This document shows, one piece after another, positions 1 through 8,243 of a stretch of DNA of 64,000 bases (the first letter of the stretch is position 1; every line of letters begins with the position of its first letter). The position numbers and the translations under genes were made by a program. The DNA comes from Bacillus sp. AFS037270. GTDB taxonomy: Bacteria; Bacillota; Bacilli; Bacillales_B; DSM-18226. Under the pieces are notes generated by a model. It was not told the origin of the DNA, ran no database searches, and saw only the letters and a program-made list of their open reading frames with translations. The stretch lies in NCBI RefSeq assembly GCF_002585305.1, contig NZ_NUNF01000030.1, positions 11,710 to 75,709 of the forward strand. Direction: 5' to 3'.

Positions 1-2
1 CA

Positions 3-572
3 GATGCCCAGAATACCCACTGGAAACAGGTAGATTATCAGCTGAGTGACTTAAAGAATAGTACGTTTAGACAGCAGAAATTTGAAAACGAAATGGTCAC
101 CAATTTACATTCCCTTCATGAAAAGAATGTCCATTTAGAGGCTATTATTGAAAAAGAAACACAAGTAAGGGAATCCCTGTCTGGTCAAATCAATCAAATT
201 AGTAAGACCTGTGACAGTATTGCGGATCGTTTAGATAAGAATGAAGAAACACAGCAACAACTTGCCATGCAAATGAAAGAACAACTTGAAATGCAAAAAC
301 AGGCAGCAGAAAAATTAACTAAACAAGAAGAAATCCACGGCGGGATGTTAAAACGGCTCGATAATCAAGAGGCATTATTAGATAAGTTTGCCAGACAGCT
401 AAACCATATCCGTTCCATCCTATTTGAACGGACCAATTACCTCGCAGGAAAAATAGATGACGGCTATAAGCTCACATCTTCCTATGTGTACAAATTAATG
501 ACCGGATCCGAACAGCCGCTCACTTTTTTCTTAATGAATCAAAAGAAAGAAGAAAATCAGGAAGTTGAATAA
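3..572 (+). CDS. coiled-coil protein, 5' truncated by window edge
   Basis: The frame is open from the first complete codon (base 3) to a stop at 570-572, so the true start lies outside the window; the ATG at 93 is probably internal. The 189 visible residues are rich in Glu, Gln, Lys and Leu with heptad-like spacing over roughly residues 20-145, then end in a short region with ERTNYLAGKIDDGYKL and a charged tail. No signal peptide or membrane segment is visible in this part. I do not recognise the family and assign no function. A bidirectional-looking terminator follows, so it does not belong to the ppaC transcript. Confidence 0.75.
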   Translation, partial: DAQNTHWKQVDYQLSDLKNSTFRQQKFENEMVTNLHSLHEKNVHLEAIIEKETQVRESLSGQINQISKTCDSIADRLDKNEETQQQLAMQMKEQLEMQKQAAEKLTKQEEIHGGMLKRLDNQEALLDKFARQLNHIRSILFERTNYLAGKIDDGYKLTSSYVYKLMTGSEQPLTFFLMNQKKEENQEVE

Positions 573-596
573 GTTGTGTAACCTTTGGTTCACAAC
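573..596. repeat. small hairpin after the coiled-coil gene
   Basis: GTTGTG and CACAAC form a 6-bp inverted repeat around a 12-base loop, directly after the stop codon and just before the stronger terminator hairpin. It is probably part of the 3' end structure. Confidence 0.35.
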
Positions 597-598
597 CT

Positions 599-632
599 AA
601 AAACCGTCCATGCTAAGCATGAACGGTTTTTA
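599..632. terminator. bidirectional terminator between coiled-coil gene and ppaC
   Basis: A-rich left arm AAAAACCGTCCATGC and right arm GCATGAACGGTTTTTA form a stem with one mismatch and a 3-base loop. It has A and T runs on the two sides and lies between convergent genes, so it can serve both. Confidence 0.8.
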
Positions 633-645
633 GTGTTGCACTCTA

Positions 646-1581
646 TTAGATACCTTGATTAAAGATATCAGTTAATACTGGTACGATTTGTTTTTTACGT
701 GATACAACACCTTTTAAAGTCGCTGTATTATTTTCTAGTGAAACATTGTAGGCTTTTTCAACTGCAGCTGTTTTGCTTCCGATGGCTAAACCAACAGAAT
801 CATTTGTTAAGATATCTGTAACAACAAACAAGAATAAATCTAAGTTCTTTTCTGCCACGATGTTAGAAATCGCCGCTTCTAATTCAGCTTGACGTTCTAG
901 AACATCAGCAGTGTCCACTACGTTCACTTGTGCAATTTCAACTTTGCTTGAACCCATTTCGAATTCTTTAGCATCAAGGCTTAAAAGGTCAGCAATCGAT
1001 TTATCACGAACGTCAGCACCTGCTTTTAACATTTCCAAGCCATAAGTTTCAGCCTCTACACCGGCAATTGCAGCTAATTCCTTTGCAGCTGCTACATCTT
1101 CAGGTGTGCAGGTTGGTGATTTGAACAATAAAGAGTCGGAAATGATCGCAGATAACATTAGACCAGCGATTTCTTTCTTAATTTCTTTGCCGTTTTCTTT
1201 GTACATCTTGTTTAAAATGGTTGCCGTACAGCCAACAGGCTCGCAGCGGTAATATAAAGGATCACTTGTTTCAAAGTTAGCGATACGGTGGTGGTCGATA
1301 ACCTCCAATACACGCACATCTGCAATATCATTTGCACTTTGCTGGCGCTCGTTGTGGTCAACTAAGATTACAGAATTTACTTCAGACGAAACTGCTTCCA
1401 CTAAACGTGGAACTTCAGCGTTGAAAGTTGTAAGCGCAAATTGTGTTTCGCCATTGATTTGACCAAGACGAACTGGTTCAACATCATAGCCTAATTGTTT
1501 TTTCAAATCTGCATATGCAATTGCAGAACAGATTGTATCGGTGTCTGGATTTTTATGACCGAAAATAAGTACTTTTTCCAT
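646..1581 (-). CDS. ppaC: manganese-dependent inorganic pyrophosphatase
   Basis: A family II (DHH-type) cytosolic pyrophosphatase that hydrolyses PPi to two phosphates and so pulls biosynthetic reactions forward. The 311-residue product has the usual family length. Metal-binding signatures are visible in order: [13 protein letters not shown] near residue 8, DHNE near residue 75, and DHHR near residue 97, followed by the C-terminal DHHA2-type domain with the SRKKQ substrate-binding motif near residue 295. The ATG start has TAGGAG upstream. It is a single-gene unit, convergent with the coiled-coil gene and separated from it by a terminator. Confidence 0.96.
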   Translation of the reverse strand: MEKVLIFGHKNPDTDTICSAIAYADLKKQLGYDVEPVRLGQINGETQFALTTFNAEVPRLVEAVSSEVNSVILVDHNERQQSANDIADVRVLEVIDHHRIANFETSDPLYYRCEPVGCTATILNKMYKENGKEIKKEIAGLMLSAIISDSLLFKSPTCTPEDVAAAKELAAIAGVEAETYGLEMLKAGADVRDKSIADLLSLDAKEFEMGSSKVEIAQVNVVDTADVLERQAELEAAISNIVAEKNLDLFLFVVTDILTNDSVGLAIGSKTAAVEKAYNVSLENNTATLKGVVSRKKQIVPVLTDIFNQGI

Positions 1582-1693
1582 TTTTACTACTCCTACTCAT
1601 CAAAAATTTTATGTAGATCAATCCAAAACTAAAATGACCCTATTTGAAATTATATATCAAGATGTTTATGGATACAAAGCAAAAAATACAAAA

Positions 1694-1730
1694 AGAAACA
1701 AAGGCATTCTCTCTGAGTACCTTTGTTTCT
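1694..1730 (-). terminator. terminator of the ALDH/ADH unit
   Basis: On the minus strand AGAAACAAAGG pairs with CCTTTGTTTCT around a 15-base loop and is followed by TTTTTG. It lies just after the stop of the alcohol dehydrogenase gene and closes the long minus-strand lipid-metabolism block. Confidence 0.8.
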
Positions 1731-1739
1731 AATTATTAC

Positions 1740-2948
1740 TTACTTTACAGTGACAGGAACAACCCTCTGTCCAATAGCCGCAATTAATTCTTGCGGCATT
1801 GGGAAACTGAGCGCTGCAGGGTCCTTCATAACCGCCGGAATCGTTGCCGCTAATGCCTCTTCACTTATATTATATTGCTTGAAGTTGCCAGGCAGGCCGA
1901 CGCTTTGTTGTAACAATCTGATTTTCCCAATCACTTTAGCAAGTGCGTTTTCAGGTGTATCATCCTTCACATCGACATCCAATGCCTGAGCCAGTTCAGC
2001 AGCCCTTGGCAAATACAATTGAGGAACAAGCTCCATCACCACCGGTAAAAAAACGGCATTCGCTAATCCATGTGGGATTCGGAACAAGGCACCGTAGGCA
2101 TGAGCCATATTATGAACCGGAATCGCATTTAGAGCAAAGCTAAACGCGGTAATTCCCATTAGACTTGCCTGCAATAAATCCATTCGGGCATCTAAATTGC
2201 CGCCATCATCTACAGCCACCGGAAGATTTTTTTCAATCAATCTGATCGCATGTAGGGCATAGGCATCCGTTAGACCAGTCGCTGTTGGTGATGCTAGTGC
2301 TTCAATCGCATGTGTTAAAGCATCAAAACCTGTAAAGGCGGTAATCATAGGTGGCAGGCCAACGGTTAAATCAGGATCCAATATCGCCATATCGGCATTT
2401 ATAAATGGATTAATGATATTCGTCTTCATTTGAATGTCTTCATTAAAAATAACGGCAATCGGCGAAACTTCGGATCCTGTTCCTGCAGTTGTCGGGATTG
2501 CAATATGCGGGATGGGGATATAGTTTGCTTTCGGAAATTGTTCATATAATAAGCCGCCTGGGATAGCTTCTTTTATATCCGATAAGCCTTTATGAAGAGC
2601 ATACTTAACCCCTTTTACAGTATCTAGGACACTACCGCCGCCTACAGCTAGTAAACTATCCGCTCCCACTTCCTTCGCATAGCGGACCGCATCATTAATG
2701 CAGCGGCTTTCGGCATCCTGAGCAATGTCCAAATAGGTGCCGACAAGCTGCGGTCCAGACCCGTGACCAGTCAATTCAAAAATCGACGCTACTTTTTCAA
2801 CAATCCCGGCTTTTTCTAAACCGCGGTCACTTAAGAGCAGGACCCGTTTTGCGCCAAGACCGGCAAATAAACTTGGCACCATCGCCCGAGAATTTGAACC
2901 GCTGTAAATTCCAGTACGTAACATAAACTGTGATAGAGTTGTTTTCAT
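1740..2948 (-). CDS. iron-containing alcohol dehydrogenase
   Basis: A 402-residue member of the group III Fe-dependent ADH family, expected to interconvert an alcohol and an aldehyde with NAD(H). Visible signatures: GGGSVLDTVK (nucleotide-binding GGGS, near residue 100), TTAGTGSEVSP, and a metal-ligand region with FDALTHAIEAL and HNMAHAYGALFRIPHGLANA, typical of the family. I chose the ATG at 2948, which has GAGGTGAAG upstream; a longer reading would overlap the ALDH gene. It follows the ALDH gene by 19 bases, so the pair probably channels alcohol to aldehyde to acid. The substrate cannot be read from the sequence. Confidence 0.9.
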   Translation of the reverse strand: MKTTLSQFMLRTGIYSGSNSRAMVPSLFAGLGAKRVLLLSDRGLEKAGIVEKVASIFELTGHGSGPQLVGTYLDIAQDAESRCINDAVRYAKEVGADSLLAVGGGSVLDTVKGVKYALHKGLSDIKEAIPGGLLYEQFPKANYIPIPHIAIPTTAGTGSEVSPIAVIFNEDIQMKTNIINPFINADMAILDPDLTVGLPPMITAFTGFDALTHAIEALASPTATGLTDAYALHAIRLIEKNLPVAVDDGGNLDARMDLLQASLMGITAFSFALNAIPVHNMAHAYGALFRIPHGLANAVFLPVVMELVPQLYLPRAAELAQALDVDVKDDTPENALAKVIGKIRLLQQSVGLPGNFKQYNISEEALAATIPAVMKDPAALSFPMPQELIAAIGQRVVPVTVK

Positions 2949-2967
2949 AATCTTCTTCACCTCTTCA

Positions 2968-4491
2968 TTAGTTTTGACCAAACAGAATTCCATACCAGTT
3001 GCGTCTTTCCAATTCAGGGGACATGGAGGTATGAACATGCTTTACTTGTGTATAGGCATCAAGTGAATGCTTGCCCATCTCCCGGCCGATGCCGCTTTGC
3101 TTGTATCCGCCAAACGGTGCATCACTGCGGAGCATATGCCAGTCGTTAATCCAGACCACACCCGCTTGAAGTTTCCTTGCGACCTCATAGGCTTTATTCA
3201 CATCACGTGTCCAGACACCTGCTGCTAATCCATAAATCGTATCATTGGCCATTTGAATGGCTTCATCTAGGTCTGAATAACGAATCACACATAGGACAGG
3301 TCCAAAGATTTCCTCTTGGGCAATTTTCATATCGTTGCTGACATTTGTAAAAATCGTTGGCTCGATAAAATGTCCTTGCTCACAGCCTGGGACTGTCACT
3401 GCCTTCCCGCCGCAGACAAGGGTTGCCCCTTCTTGCTTACCGGACTCAATATAAGAGAGAATCGTTTCCTTTTGTTTTTTCGATATTACTGGTCCGACAT
3501 CTGTTGTTGGGTCAAGCGGATTGCCTAGCTTTAGTTTACTGGCAAGCGCAACGAGACCAGTAACCACTTGATCATAAAGTTTATCCGGTACAAACAGCCG
3601 TGTTCCTGATTCGCACAGCTGGCCGGAGTGAAGGAATACGCCGAAAAGGCTTCCGGGTAAAGCAATATTTAAGTCTGCATCTTCTAGCAGGATGTTTGGT
3701 GACTTTCCGCCAAGTTCTAAGGTTATATTTTTAATCGTGCCGGCGGCAAGACCCATAATTCTTCGGCCAACCTCTGTTGAACCGGTAAAGGCAACCTTAT
3801 CAACCTGTGGATGATTCACTAATGCTTCCCCTACTTCTGCACCTGCTCCGGTTACCACATTAATGACACCAGGCGGGACCACCTCTGAAATAATTTCTGC
3901 TAATTTCAGTGTGGATAGCGGGGTGTAGCTGGCCGGTTTAATCACAATCGTGTTCCCCATCGCGAGCGCTGGCGCAATTTTCCAAGTCGCAATCACCATT
4001 GGCAGGTTCCAAGGGGTAATCGCCGCACAAACGCCGATAGGTTCACGCCATATGAAGTTGTGAGCAGGTCCCGGGAATGGCGGGACTGGGAGCGTTTCTG
4101 AGAATGGATACTCTAATGTAAAGTTTGCTAGTGTCTGGAACAGGTCGACCATTTGTAAAATATCACTATTGCCAATGCGCCGGACGGTTCCGCCTGAACT
4201 AATCGCTTCTAAATAGGCTAGTTCTTGGGCGTGCTCGGCAATTTTATAAGAAATCGCAAATAGTACTTTTGCCCGGTCCTTCGGCTTCATGTTTTTCCAG
4301 TCGCCCTTGTCAAAAGCGGCACGGGCCGCTTTGACTGCACGATCGACATCCTCCTGGGTTCCTTTTGCTACTTTAGCGACAAGCTCTCCGGTTGCAGGAT
4401 TGAACACCTCAAAGGTTTCCCCGCTGCCCGCTTGCTCCCACTTTCCATTGATAAAGTGGGGATAGGTTTGAACGTCTACATTTACTGTCAT
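2968..4491 (-). CDS. aldehyde dehydrogenase (NAD-dependent, ALDH superfamily)
   Basis: A 507-residue ALDH that oxidises an aldehyde to a carboxylic acid. Seen in order: Rossmann-type NAD region with TPWNLPMVIATWKIAPAL and FTGSTEVGR, catalytic Glu motif LELGGKSPN near residue 265, and catalytic Cys in HSGQLCESGTR near residue 300, with the conserved C-terminal PFGGYKQSGIGRE. Length and order are typical. The ATG is preceded by GAGGAGGAAG. It is the first gene of an ALDH-ADH pair and lies downstream of R2lox across a 243-base repeat-bearing gap, so it may be in the same or a separate transcript. A fatty or aromatic aldehyde is a likely substrate given the neighbours (inference). Confidence 0.92.
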   Translation of the reverse strand: MTVNVDVQTYPHFINGKWEQAGSGETFEVFNPATGELVAKVAKGTQEDVDRAVKAARAAFDKGDWKNMKPKDRAKVLFAISYKIAEHAQELAYLEAISSGGTVRRIGNSDILQMVDLFQTLANFTLEYPFSETLPVPPFPGPAHNFIWREPIGVCAAITPWNLPMVIATWKIAPALAMGNTIVIKPASYTPLSTLKLAEIISEVVPPGVINVVTGAGAEVGEALVNHPQVDKVAFTGSTEVGRRIMGLAAGTIKNITLELGGKSPNILLEDADLNIALPGSLFGVFLHSGQLCESGTRLFVPDKLYDQVVTGLVALASKLKLGNPLDPTTDVGPVISKKQKETILSYIESGKQEGATLVCGGKAVTVPGCEQGHFIEPTIFTNVSNDMKIAQEEIFGPVLCVIRYSDLDEAIQMANDTIYGLAAGVWTRDVNKAYEVARKLQAGVVWINDWHMLRSDAPFGGYKQSGIGREMGKHSLDAYTQVKHVHTSMSPELERRNWYGILFGQN

Positions 4492-4569
4492 GATTTCTTC
4501 CTCCTCTGCTAAGCTTTGATTTTTATGACGAGTCCTTTAGGAAATGAGCATCTTTAGGCAAAATTGAAG

Positions 4570-4722
4570 TTTTTTTGACCGAAGCGCCCCCTGTGACCAC
4601 TATATGGGCACAATAATCTTTTTTTTGACCGTCGATGCCCTCTACCTTGTCCCAACGGGCACAATTATTCTTTTTGTGACCGTCAACGAGCTTTTTCTTC
4701 TTAAGACGGTCACAATTGCCTC
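4570..4722. repeat. three-unit degenerate tandem repeat, about 51-bp period
   Basis: The gap between R2lox and ALDH contains spaced copies of GACCG (4577, 4627, 4678) and GGGCACAAT (4606, 4657). This is a period of about 51 bases, with T-runs before each GACCG. The last unit has a GTGACCGTC / GACGGTCAC inverted pair (about 4676-4714), so each unit could fold. No ORF is supported here. Confidence 0.7.
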
Positions 4723-4734
4723 ATCTCATGCATC

Positions 4735-5628
4735 CTACAACACACCTAACTCACTATCTGTATATCTATAAATCTCTTCGATTTTTTTGCCCTTCGCTCT
4801 CGCTAATATTTCCATTCGGACAGATAACTGTTTGAGCGTAAAATTCATAATGTCATCTGGATTCCCTCCGAATGCACTTACCTCCCTTCCTGCGATGCCC
4901 TCTTGATTGAGTCTAATGGCTAATGGGGTCAGCTCCCCCATTTTGGCGGCTACAAAATCGAACAGATGCGGATGTTCACAAATCAACCGCTGCAAAAGAA
5001 ATGTCCCGTAACCAATATGGCGCGACTCATCTCTTTTTAAATTACCTATTCCCTCCAACAAACCAGGCATGATTCCTGCTGTTTCAAGAGTGTTATAGAA
5101 AGAAAAATATCCTGTTTCGGCTAAAACTCCTTCAACAAACATGTTATATACCACCGATGCTTCTGCGATCGCCTCAGGGGATTGATCGGTTACAAGCCGG
5201 GCCATCGTCGTTGGCAGGATTTCATAAAAAATCTTTTGATAGGTTTCCGTATGAAAATGAGACAAATCTCCTTTCTCGCCGATCGCATTCAATACAAGCC
5301 TGAAAAACTCCGTGTGTTTCGCTTCCTCATACAAAAAGGTCGTTAAAAACATCTCCTCTTCTAACCGGCCTTCTTTGGCAATCGCCATGATAAGCGGAAG
5401 CAAATCTAAGGTTACAGCCTCCTCGCCAGCTTGGAATTGAGAAATTAAGCGGAGAATATCCTCCTGCTGCTCAGCCGTCATCGCCTTCCAATCCTTTTGG
5501 TCCTGGGTAAAATCGATATCTGCCGGATTCCAATTTCCTACCCGTTTTGCTTTTTGATAAAGGCGATATGGAAAAGAATCCTCGAGCAATCCCCTAGTGC
5601 TTGTTGTTAAAATAGTCCTTTTTTCCAT
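4735..5628 (-). CDS. R2-like ligand-binding oxidase (R2lox), Mn/Fe type
   Basis: A 297-residue ferritin-like diiron-carboxylate protein related to ribonucleotide reductase R2 but of the R2lox group. In characterised members this group holds a Mn/Fe cofactor, binds a long-chain fatty acid and forms a Val-Tyr ether crosslink. The metal ligands are all present: E69, E102 and H105 (EEAKH), E166, E201 and H204 (RDESRH). The crosslink residues correspond to V72 (GEEAV) and Y161 (VVYNMF). No ribonucleotide reductase large subunit is nearby. I chose the ATG at 5628 because GAGGGGAG precedes it; an upstream in-frame GTG (5646) overlaps that site. It lies 24 bases after an acyl-CoA ligase gene in a fatty-acid operon. 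The in vivo reaction of this family is not established. Confidence 0.9.
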   Translation of the reverse strand: MEKRTILTTSTRGLLEDSFPYRLYQKAKRVGNWNPADIDFTQDQKDWKAMTAEQQEDILRLISQFQAGEEAVTLDLLPLIMAIAKEGRLEEEMFLTTFLYEEAKHTEFFRLVLNAIGEKGDLSHFHTETYQKIFYEILPTTMARLVTDQSPEAIAEASVVYNMFVEGVLAETGYFSFYNTLETAGIMPGLLEGIGNLKRDESRHIGYGTFLLQRLICEHPHLFDFVAAKMGELTPLAIRLNQEGIAGREVSAFGGNPDDIMNFTLKQLSVRMEILARAKGKKIEEIYRYTDSELGVL

Positions 5629-5652
5629 CCTAAAATCTCCCCTCACTATTTT

Positions 5653-7170
5653 TTAACTGATTACAATATCAGAAGCATTTTGACGCAAATGGGTCTTTAA
5701 AATCTTACCAACCCCGTTTCGCGGCAATGCCTCAAGAAAAATGACTTTTCTCGGTGTTTTGTTTTTCGCCAAATGATCCTGACAAAATTGAATTAACTCC
5801 TCCTCTGTCACATTAGAACCTGGTTTCTTCACAACACAGGCGACCAATTCCTCACCCATTCGTTCATCAGGGATACCGACCACAGCCGCTTCAAACACTT
5901 CTTCATGACCATTTAAGATTTCTTCCACATCGCGCGGGTAAACATTAAAACCGCCGCGAATAATCAGATCCTTTTTACGGTCGACAATATACACGTAGCC
6001 TTCGTCATCCACCCGCGCCATGTCTCCGGTATATAACCAGGAATCTTTTAACACACGGTTGGTTTCTTGCTGATTTTGATAGTATCCAGGCGTAACATTA
6101 TCACCGCGGACGACTAATTCACCTACTTCACCGGCTGGAACTTCTAAACCGTTTCCATCCACAATTTTGATTTCGACCCCTGGGATGGGTACACCGACAG
6201 ATCCCGGTTTAATTTCGATTCGTTTGCTATGTGCCGTCACAACCGGGGCGGCCTCCGATAATCCGTAGCCCTCAAGCACCTTTGCACCGAACTTTTGCTC
6301 AAAGGCATTTAATAGGGCAACCGACAGCGGTGCAGAACCCGATCCTACTGATTCCAGACTCGAAGTATCATAGTTATCGGTATTCGGATAGGAAACCATG
6401 GCATGAATCATCGCTGGTACGGCAGAAAATGTCCTTACCCGAAAGGTATCTATCGCTTTTAAAACCTCTTTGACATCAAAACTTGAAAAAACAACAATCG
6501 CACTGCCTGTGAGGTAGCATACATTAGAAACTGTTAAGCCATAGACATGGGCAAGCGGCAGGACCCCCAAGGTGGTGCCCCGCTCTGTGTCATTGTGCTT
6601 CGCTGAATTTTGCGCATTGGAAAATAAGTTTTTATGGGTTAACAGCACTCCTTTTGGATTTCCCGTTGTCCCTGAAGTGTACAAGATAACCGCTGTATCG
6701 TTGGCTTTTCCGTCGTCTATAAATTCTTTTTCAATAGGGACTAACAAATCGTAAAAGTTGGTTATATGCTCATTTGATGGGAGATCGGATAAAATGACGG
6801 CCGGTCTTTCCGGCAGAGCTTCCATTGATTTTTCGATATTTTGAAGGACATACGATGAGGTTATTACTGCTTTAGCACCAGAGTTTCGGGCAATATAATG
6901 AAGTTCTTTTGGATGAAGTGTGAACATGACTGGCACGATGATGGCCCCTGCTCTCGTTATCCCTTGATAGGCAAAGAGGACTTCCGGGCAGTTTGGCATA
7001 CAAACGATGACCCTGTCACCCTTTTCAATCCCGATTCTTCGCAATCCTGCTGCCAATTGGTCTGCATATCGCCTAGTTTCTATGTTTGAGTAGGTTTTTT
7101 CCTTGAAAAATAGAAACGGATATTCACCAAAATCCGTGATATTTTTTTCCAGTAGATCTCTTAGCTTCAC
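5653..7170 (-). CDS. AMP-forming long-chain acyl-CoA ligase (FadD-like)
   Basis: A 505-residue ANL-superfamily enzyme that activates a carboxylic acid to its acyl-CoA through an acyl-AMP. Visible motifs: P-loop-like YTSGTTGNPKGVLLTH, the A5 motif EGYGLSEAAP, YTGDMARVDDEGY, the hinge DRKKDLIIRGGFNVYP, and the C-terminal catalytic Lys in NGVGKILK. I chose the GTG at 7170, preceded by AGGGAGCGG, giving the usual N-terminus VKLRDLLEKN. A longer ATG reading would run into the upstream gene. It is the fourth-to-last gene of the long operon, between an MBL-fold hydrolase and R2lox, which suggests that it supplies or consumes the same acid. Confidence 0.92.
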   Translation of the reverse strand: MKLRDLLEKNITDFGEYPFLFFKEKTYSNIETRRYADQLAAGLRRIGIEKGDRVIVCMPNCPEVLFAYQGITRAGAIIVPVMFTLHPKELHYIARNSGAKAVITSSYVLQNIEKSMEALPERPAVILSDLPSNEHITNFYDLLVPIEKEFIDDGKANDTAVILYTSGTTGNPKGVLLTHKNLFSNAQNSAKHNDTERGTTLGVLPLAHVYGLTVSNVCYLTGSAIVVFSSFDVKEVLKAIDTFRVRTFSAVPAMIHAMVSYPNTDNYDTSSLESVGSGSAPLSVALLNAFEQKFGAKVLEGYGLSEAAPVVTAHSKRIEIKPGSVGVPIPGVEIKIVDGNGLEVPAGEVGELVVRGDNVTPGYYQNQQETNRVLKDSWLYTGDMARVDDEGYVYIVDRKKDLIIRGGFNVYPRDVEEILNGHEEVFEAAVVGIPDERMGEELVACVVKKPGSNVTEEELIQFCQDHLAKNKTPRKVIFLEALPRNGVGKILKTHLRQNASDIVIS

Positions 7171-7196
7171 GAAATCCGCTCCCTTTATAGAAGAAT

Positions 7197-8141
7197 TTAT
7201 AAAGAAAAATACTCTACCAGCGAACCATTGTGGATAAAACTGACTTTTTGCCTTGTTTCCAGTAAGTCTAAATGACCTTGGATTTGCGATAACCCTAAAA
7301 AGACGGTTTTCCCCTTCAAACGAGGATACATTTCCTGGCAAATCTCAAAAATACTTTTTCGATCATTAGCAAGGATGGCTAATATCTGCTCACAGCGTTT
7401 TTCTTGCTCTTGCAATCTTGTCTGAATTAACTCTTTATAGTTCGTAAAGTTATCTCCATGACCAGGATAAATGGTGGTGAGCGGAAGACGGCTAACTTTT
7501 TCTAAAGAGTTGCGATATTGTAATAACGGCTTAGGTCGACTCTCTCCGTCTATAATTGGTGGTTCAATAAAGGCATTAACAGAAAATGCCTTTATTAAAT
7601 GATCACCTGCAAACGAATCACCCGTTTCATGGTTCCACATTAATATGTCAGATTGGCTGTGCCCCGGAACATGAATCACTTCAAACCGTTTGCCCCCAAT
7701 TAAAACTGTATCACCTTCCTTTACATACCTAACATTTCTCCAGTTTTCTTCTTTAAATTGTCGCTGAACAATATGTTTAGATGGATCCGCCCCACATGAA
7801 TGAAGAAAATCCTGAAAAAACTGCTGGTCTTTTTCAAACTTATCGATACTTGAATTGATCGATCCTTTGGCTTGTTCGTGAACAAAGATAGGAAGATCTG
7901 TTTCTGCTTGAATATACGGAATGCCTCCCGCATGATCGATATGGATATGCGTCAGCACGATTTTGTCTAAGTCACGAAAGGTTACGCCATGTTTATGTAG
8001 TTTTGTCTTTAGTTGTTGAAAGGACTTTCGGCCGGGATTTCCTGTATCGATTAAGGTGATCGTCTCACCAATAGCTAAAAAGGTATTGACTGTTCCCTCG
8101 GCGAAATCAGTTTCCAATACAAGGGGTATAATTTTTAACAA
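7197..8141 (-). CDS. metallo-beta-lactamase-fold hydrolase
   Basis: A 314-residue MBL-fold protein with the dinuclear metal motif THIHIDHAGG near residue 69, followed by the later ligand His in VPGHSQSD, an Asp in FAGDHL and YPGHGD. A C-terminal alpha-helical extension, in a winged-helix-like region with LLETRQKVSF, resembles that of the LACTB2/YflN-type hydrolases. Such enzymes cleave thioester, lactone or ester bonds. Beside two acyl-CoA ligases a thioesterase-like role is possible, but this is inference. A TTG start at 8141 follows GAAGGGAGGG at good spacing and gives an N-terminus LLKIIPLVLETDF; an in-frame ATG at 8168 overlaps that site. Confidence 0.83.
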   Translation of the reverse strand: MLKIIPLVLETDFAEGTVNTFLAIGETITLIDTGNPGRKSFQQLKTKLHKHGVTFRDLDKIVLTHIHIDHAGGIPYIQAETDLPIFVHEQAKGSINSSIDKFEKDQQFFQDFLHSCGADPSKHIVQRQFKEENWRNVRYVKEGDTVLIGGKRFEVIHVPGHSQSDILMWNHETGDSFAGDHLIKAFSVNAFIEPPIIDGESRPKPLLQYRNSLEKVSRLPLTTIYPGHGDNFTNYKELIQTRLQEQEKRCEQILAILANDRKSIFEICQEMYPRLKGKTVFLGLSQIQGHLDLLETRQKVSFIHNGSLVEYFSL

Positions 8142-8202
8142 AAAACAGACCCTCCCTTCTTCAAGCATGTGCAGCTAATTCTATGTCGTAAAGAGCCTAA
8201 TT

Positions 8203-8234
8203 ATGAGGAGCATATCTACGGATGCTGCTCCTCA
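8203..8234 (-). repeat. perfect 10-bp-stem hairpin between operon genes
   Basis: ATGAGGAGCA and TGCTCCTCAT form a perfect stem in the space between two minus-strand genes. No T-run follows on the minus strand, so it is more likely an RNA processing or stability element than a terminator. Confidence 0.55.
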
Positions 8235-8243
8235 TGTATCATC

